Shown: piece by piece, positions 60,730 through 64,000 of the stretch
Layout: the number at the start of each line of letters is the position of its first letter
Numbering within the stretch: position 1 is the first letter of the stretch
NCBI RefSeq assembly: GCF_000571935.1
Contig: NZ_ATAX01000017.1
Location: 1-64,000 of the forward strand
Length of the DNA: 64,000 nucleotides
Reading direction: 5' to 3'
Source of the DNA: Ruminococcus flavefaciens 007c
GTDB lineage: Bacteria > Bacillota > Clostridia > Oscillospirales > Ruminococcaceae
Position numbers and translations under genes: made by a program
Notes under the pieces: model-generated
What the model was told of the DNA's origin: nothing
Databases searched by the model: none
What the model saw: only the letters and a program-made list of their open reading frames with translations

Positions 60730-61020
60730 TTAATTACACTTATCACGAAAAGCTCTGGTCCTGCACCGACCTGAGCAGTATTTTTTTGACCGCCCGGTTT
60801 TCGGCTGTCTCAGTTTTTCACCGCACACCGGGCAGCGGTTGTTCTGCTTGCACCAGATAGAATAATTTGCTTTTACCAGTGTTCCGTCTCCTGCCAGACC
60901 GTTCATTCTGCAGTATAAATGGACCTGATCAACATTGAGTCCCAGACTGTTTGCGATTGCCTTATATCCAATGCCATCCATACGCATGGACCTGATCTGT
61001 CTCTTCTGAGCATCAGTCAT
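60730..61020 (-). CDS. HTH and zinc-finger DNA-binding protein
   Basis: 96 aa from ATG 61020. Residues 1-40 are a sigma-4-like HTH (AQKRQIRSMRMDGIGYKAIA, SLGLNVDQVHLYC). The end is a zinc finger (CPVCGEKLRQP ... YCSGRCRTRAFR). Common in clostridial phages and conjugative elements, probably a transcription factor; a candidate activator of late genes. Confidence 0.75.
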   Translation of the reverse strand: MTDAQKRQIRSMRMDGIGYKAIANSLGLNVDQVHLYCRMNGLAGDGTLVKANYSIWCKQNNRCPVCGEKLRQPKTGRSKKYCSGRCRTRAFRDKCN

Positions 61021-61449
61021 ATCTTCACCGCCTTCAAATGTACCATTTTTGTAAGTTTGGGGTATCCACACGGGCTCCGCCAGGAAATGAATCAGAATGC
61101 GTTTCACCATTAAAAAGCACTGTTTTATATCAATTTTTGTCGTAAAATCGCTGTTTTAGAATGCAATTTGTAACGAAACTCAGTAATAAGATTATCAAAA
61201 TCACTTCTCCGCAACGGCATATCAAAATGCGCGATAAATCAATGTTTCCTGACTCATGAAACGATTCTGCAAGGCAGTCAGAATAATCTGGAAATAGTTC
61301 TTTGGATACCCACCCCTTGCAATTTCGCGGTTTTTCACACGAGAGGGGCCGACGGTCTTGTGCTGCCCTCATTTTAGAGATTTCGACCCGCCCCCGGAGG
61401 GGCGCCCCAGCCCCAGGCCCCGCCCCATAGGTACACCCCTGAGCCACAG
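61021..61449. other. Gene-free region after HNH gene with G-tract and hairpin, possible cos region
   Basis: No convincing gene: the 107-codon minus frame starts without an RBS and looks non-coding at first. On the minus strand, right after the HNH stop, lie four G4 runs with loops of 1, 3 and 2 bases (complement at 61405-61426) and the stem CGCCCCTCCGGGGGCG. In related phages the stretch after an HNH gene contains the cos site and then the small terminase gene, which here is 13 kb away. A cos function is inferred from this order only. Confidence 0.35.
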
Positions 61450-61809
61450 TCAATACTTGTACTCAGGGGTGTGATCCTCGTTTCGGGTCTTGATGCTGTG
61501 GTGACGATGGCAGAGGCTCTGCCAGTTGCTCTGATCCCAGAAGAGAACACTGTCTCCTCGGTGCGGCTTGATGTGATCGACATCGGTCGACTTGACGTAG
61601 CGGCCTTGCTTCAGGCACTCCACACACAGCGGATGTGTTTCAAGGTAACGCTTGCGTGCTTTGTTCCATGCAGTGCCGTAGCCTCGACTGCCTGCTGACC
61701 GTGTCTCCTCCGGGTGGAGGGAACGGTGCTTGTCACAGTACTTCGTACCGTAGGGAACGAGTGCCGCACAGCCGGGATGCCGGCATGGTGTGTTCGGTCT
61801 GCTTGGCAT
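61450..61809 (-). CDS. HNH endonuclease
   Basis: 119 aa. Zinc ligands CVECLKQG and HRHHSIKTR frame the catalytic VDHIKPHRG. An N-terminal CRHPGC...CDKH finger is also present. HNH proteins of this type help terminase cut cos DNA and are normally next to it. Start ATG 61809. Confidence 0.88.
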   Translation of the reverse strand: MPSRPNTPCRHPGCAALVPYGTKYCDKHRSLHPEETRSAGSRGYGTAWNKARKRYLETHPLCVECLKQGRYVKSTDVDHIKPHRGDSVLFWDQSNWQSLCHRHHSIKTRNEDHTPEYKY

Positions 61810-61955
61810 TGTCTCTGTCTCCTCTCTGTCTTTGTGTTTGGTAAGGGGCGGTCAGCCCCGCAAATGGTGTGTTGGTCGGTCTGAGCAACGTCCCTCATAT
61901 ACTGTCGTGGGAATGCCGAAATTTTCGGTATCATATTCAAAAAAATTCAGTTTTT

Positions 61956-63050
61956 TTAAATTTCCCACGGAAGCCCCGATTTTCCGAAGTGTCCGTATGC
62001 AGAAACCTTGTTATAATCAACATCGAGTAGACCGAGACTCTCGATAATCCCTCTCGGTGTGAGGTCGTAGTTCTCACGGACATACTGGTTGATAAACTCC
62101 GCATCCTGATGCTCTGTTCCGAAGGTCTCCACATACACGGACACAGGTTCGGCCACACCAATGGCGTATGCGATCTGCACTTCTGCCTTGTCTGCATATC
62201 CAGCACTGACGATATCCCTTGCGATCTTGCGGGCGGCATACGCACCGCTGCGGTCAACTTTAGTCGGATCCTTGCCGGACATCGCACCGCCGCCAATGTG
62301 TCCGATTCCGCCGTAGGTATCGCAGGCGAGTTTGCGTCCGGTCACGCCGCAGTCTGCAAAAGAGCTGCCGAGAACGAATCTGCCGGTCGGATTGACCAGT
62401 TTCTCAAAGTCAGTATTCAGTCCGTACTCTGTCGCTGTTCTCACCATCAGCTTTTCAATGATCGGTCTGAAATCCTCAACATCCACATCGCGGATATGCT
62501 GTACCGAACAGAGGAAGGTCGTGATCCTGCCGCTGTCATAATCAAAGCTGACCTGCGCCTTGGCATCGGCTTTCAGCATGCGGCAGGGGTACGCTTTCAA
62601 AAGTTCCAGAAATCTGGTTGCGATCACATACGGGATCGGGAGCAGTTCCGGCGTTTCATTGGTCGCATAGCCGTACATCATGCCCTGATCTCCGGCACCG
62701 CCGGTATTCACACCGAGGGCGATATCGTTACTCTGATGATCGACCAGAATCGCAATGTCCAGATCATCGGAGGTGAAGTCCAGCTTATAGTCAAGTCCGG
62801 CATCGCTGTTCTCTGCACCGCCGTTGTTGATGCAGTCAAACACCTGCTGCACCAGAGCCTTGTAGTCCGGCTCATGGGTACTGGTCAGCTCACCTGCAAT
62901 GACAAGGCATCGGTTCTTGAAAAGGCACTCGATCCCAACACGGCTGTCGCGGTCATGCTGAAGGCAGTCGGTCACAATTGCATCTGCGATCTGGTCACAG
63001 ATCTTGTCGGGATGTCCTGCTGAAACTTGTTCACTTGTAATGATTCTCAT
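61956..63050 (-). CDS. metK: S-adenosylmethionine synthetase
   Basis: 364 aa from ATG 63050; the longer frame lacks homology. Family motifs are GAGDQGMMYGYATNET, GGGAMSGKDPTKVDRS and the N-terminal EQVSAGHPDKICDQIADA, all intact. It is about 20-30 residues shorter than usual chromosomal enzymes, mostly in loops. It makes SAM from methionine and ATP. Placed in an early phage operon upstream of a methyltransferase and a radical-SAM activase, both SAM users. Confidence 0.93.
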   Translation of the reverse strand: MRIITSEQVSAGHPDKICDQIADAIVTDCLQHDRDSRVGIECLFKNRCLVIAGELTSTHEPDYKALVQQVFDCINNGGAENSDAGLDYKLDFTSDDLDIAILVDHQSNDIALGVNTGGAGDQGMMYGYATNETPELLPIPYVIATRFLELLKAYPCRMLKADAKAQVSFDYDSGRITTFLCSVQHIRDVDVEDFRPIIEKLMVRTATEYGLNTDFEKLVNPTGRFVLGSSFADCGVTGRKLACDTYGGIGHIGGGAMSGKDPTKVDRSGAYAARKIARDIVSAGYADKAEVQIAYAIGVAEPVSVYVETFGTEHQDAEFINQYVRENYDLTPRGIIESLGLLDVDYNKVSAYGHFGKSGLPWEI

Positions 63051-63051
63051 A

Positions 63052-63240
63052 TTATTTTTCCTCCTGATTTTTCTTTTCAAATACGCACAAGAGTGTGCAG
63101 AATACATCCGAGCTTTCCAGCACCGTAGTCTGTGTAAGCTCAAATTCCGGATTCTTATCCAGCTTTTCGTTGATCACATCTGCGATTGTCTTACCGTATT
63201 CCTTGTTGACGGTACCACGCAGAATTGCTGTTCTCTGCAT
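63052..63240 (-). CDS. Small early protein, 62 aa
   Basis: From ATG 63240 (RBS GGAGGTAA). MQRTAILRGTVNKEYGKTIA, then a charged helix. It ends one base before metK's start region and is co-transcribed with it. Not recognised. Confidence 0.6.
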   Translation of the reverse strand: MQRTAILRGTVNKEYGKTIADVINEKLDKNPEFELTQTTVLESSDVFCTLLCVFEKKNQEEK

Positions 63241-63360
63241 AATATTTACCTCCATACCTTGACACCTGTTGCCCCTGCCACGTTTGTAGCACTCACATAG
63301 TTGGCATTTGCAACAGATGCCCACAGTTTTTTCTCGATATTACTTCATTTTCACTATCTC

Positions 63361-63448
63361 TGTAGCACTTGTAGCATTCCGTTCCATAACTTTTCCTATA
63401 TTCTTCTTTATAGTAATATTTATATATTCACTTGCTACATTTGCTACA
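63361..63448. repeat. Inverted pairs of TGTAGCA repeats, possible replication origin
   Basis: TGTAGCAcTTGTAGCA (63361-63376) and TGCTACAtTTGCTACA (63433-63448) are nearly exact inverted copies, each made of two heptamers nine bases apart, separated by a very AT-rich 56 bases. A fifth TGTAGCA is at 63285. It lies just downstream of the primase gene. It could be an origin with iterons and an unwinding element, or an operator. Confidence 0.45.
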
Positions 63449-63539
63449 TAAAATAGAATATATAAAGATATATATACTAGAAACAATAGAAAACTACAGA
63501 AGAAAGGCGCTTTTCAGCTTATGCGCCGGCCATAGGTCA

Positions 63540-64000
63540 TCACTCCTCATCGTCCAGAGGTACGAGATCCATTCCCGGTTCTTCTCCGCTTACCCAGGTG
63601 ACATCGTTCACAAGTGACAGCGGATTCATATTGCCGGTCGTTGTCTGCTTCCACGGTCTGCGCTTGACAACGAGATATTCCAGAGAGAGCCGCTTATAGA
63701 AATTCTGAGAACTCTCATACTTGCATCCGTTGTCGCTGCACCATGTCTTGTAGTGACTGTATACCGCCGAGGCCTTGATCTCCGAGCCTTTTTCCTTTTT
63801 CAGGCACTGACGCATAAACTGCGCGATGCGGTCGGACTCCACACGATACTCCTCGGTAGCAGCCTTCACTTCCTCCGGCTCGTCAAGCCCCTCTGCCTTG
63901 TACAGGCGATAACCCTCGATACACCAGTTCAGGATGCCGGAGAGGTTCTCCGGCTGCATCAGTGTAGTCTTCAGCGTCTTGTCCTGTTCGTGGTCCTCGA
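63540..64000 (-). CDS. Phage primase/helicase (D5-like), C-terminal end
   Basis: The frame is open to the right edge, so the N-terminus lies outside. The visible 153 residues contain LSGILNWCIEGYRLYKAEGL and TEEYRVESDRIAQFMRQCL, typical of the region after the superfamily 3 helicase in D5/P4-type phage primases, then a winged helix (AVYSHYKTWCSDNGCKYESS). It would unwind phage DNA and make primers. Confidence 0.8.
   Translation of the reverse strand, partial: EDHEQDKTLKTTLMQPENLSGILNWCIEGYRLYKAEGLDEPEEVKAATEEYRVESDRIAQFMRQCLKKEKGSEIKASAVYSHYKTWCSDNGCKYESSQNFYKRLSLEYLVVKRRPWKQTTTGNMNPLSLVNDVTWVSGEEPGMDLVPLDDEE

Noticed and set aside
61130-61453. Minus-strand frame of 107 codons after the HNH gene
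   Set aside because: No RBS, starts inside the GC-rich hairpin and G-tract, low-complexity N-terminus; more like non-coding DNA or a decayed gene than a real protein.
1-64000. CRISPR arrays, tRNA and rRNA genes
   Set aside because: No regularly spaced repeats of CRISPR type and no tRNA cloverleaf or rRNA segment were found by eye; the tandem promoters at 48-56 kb are too far apart and too variable between copies to be an array.

Overview
The window looks like chromosome of a cellulolytic, anaerobic Firmicute of the Ruminococcus type. It carries a secreted GH8 glycanase with a type I dockerin, a decayed second dockerin, anaerobic ribonucleotide reductase genes, Gram-positive ribosome binding sites, and a Clostridia-style siphophage. 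The genus is an inference; no rRNA or other marker gene is present.

Layout. (1) 1-7.6 kb, host genes: a large RTX-type protein read off the left edge, an ECF-type sigma factor with a membrane partner, and the GH8-dockerin enzyme. (2) 7.7-10.6 kb, a graveyard: a truncated DnaB-like gene, a loader-like gene without a visible Walker A motif, a small unknown gene and a frameshifted dockerin tail. (3) 10.7-15.4 kb, a compact integrative element: a divergent XRE repressor faces a four-gene overlapping operon of a RepA-like ATPase, a large serine recombinase and two small proteins that repeat the recombinase's C-terminal module. (4) 15.4-18.8 kb, a two-gene UDP-sugar operon (UDP-glucose to UDP-glucuronate to UDP-galacturonate) whose dehydrogenase carries an N-terminal XRE DNA-binding domain; two near-identical 19-bp palindromes flank its promoter. 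(5) 18.8-24.5 kb, four more serine recombinases in two overlapping pairs, each pair with its own related promoter. (6) 24.6 kb to the right edge, an HK97-like siphoprophage read almost wholly on the minus strand.

The prophage reads, in transcription order from the right: primase/helicase end, a possible origin, SAM synthetase, HNH endonuclease, small DNA-binding and zinc proteins, NrdD/NrdG, a ParB-methyltransferase, a block of small accessory genes, terminase, portal, ClpP-type protease, capsid, head-tail connectors, major tail protein, frameshifted tail chaperone, tape measure, baseplate and fibre proteins, holin and a two-domain endolysin. Several plus-strand genes with their own promoters and terminators are inserted in it and look like lysogenic-conversion genes.

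The strongest unexplained structures are: a seven-copy promoter family (TTG[AC]TA, 17 bp, TAATAT, always preceded by a near-constant AG[AC][GT]T) that drives the accessory genes at 48-56 kb; a protein module repeated in three consecutive genes of the integrative element; the self-contained HTH-dehydrogenase with its operators; and the two paired-recombinase operons with a shared promoter motif. All motif positions were read by eye. Family names come from memory of the families; no searches were run.
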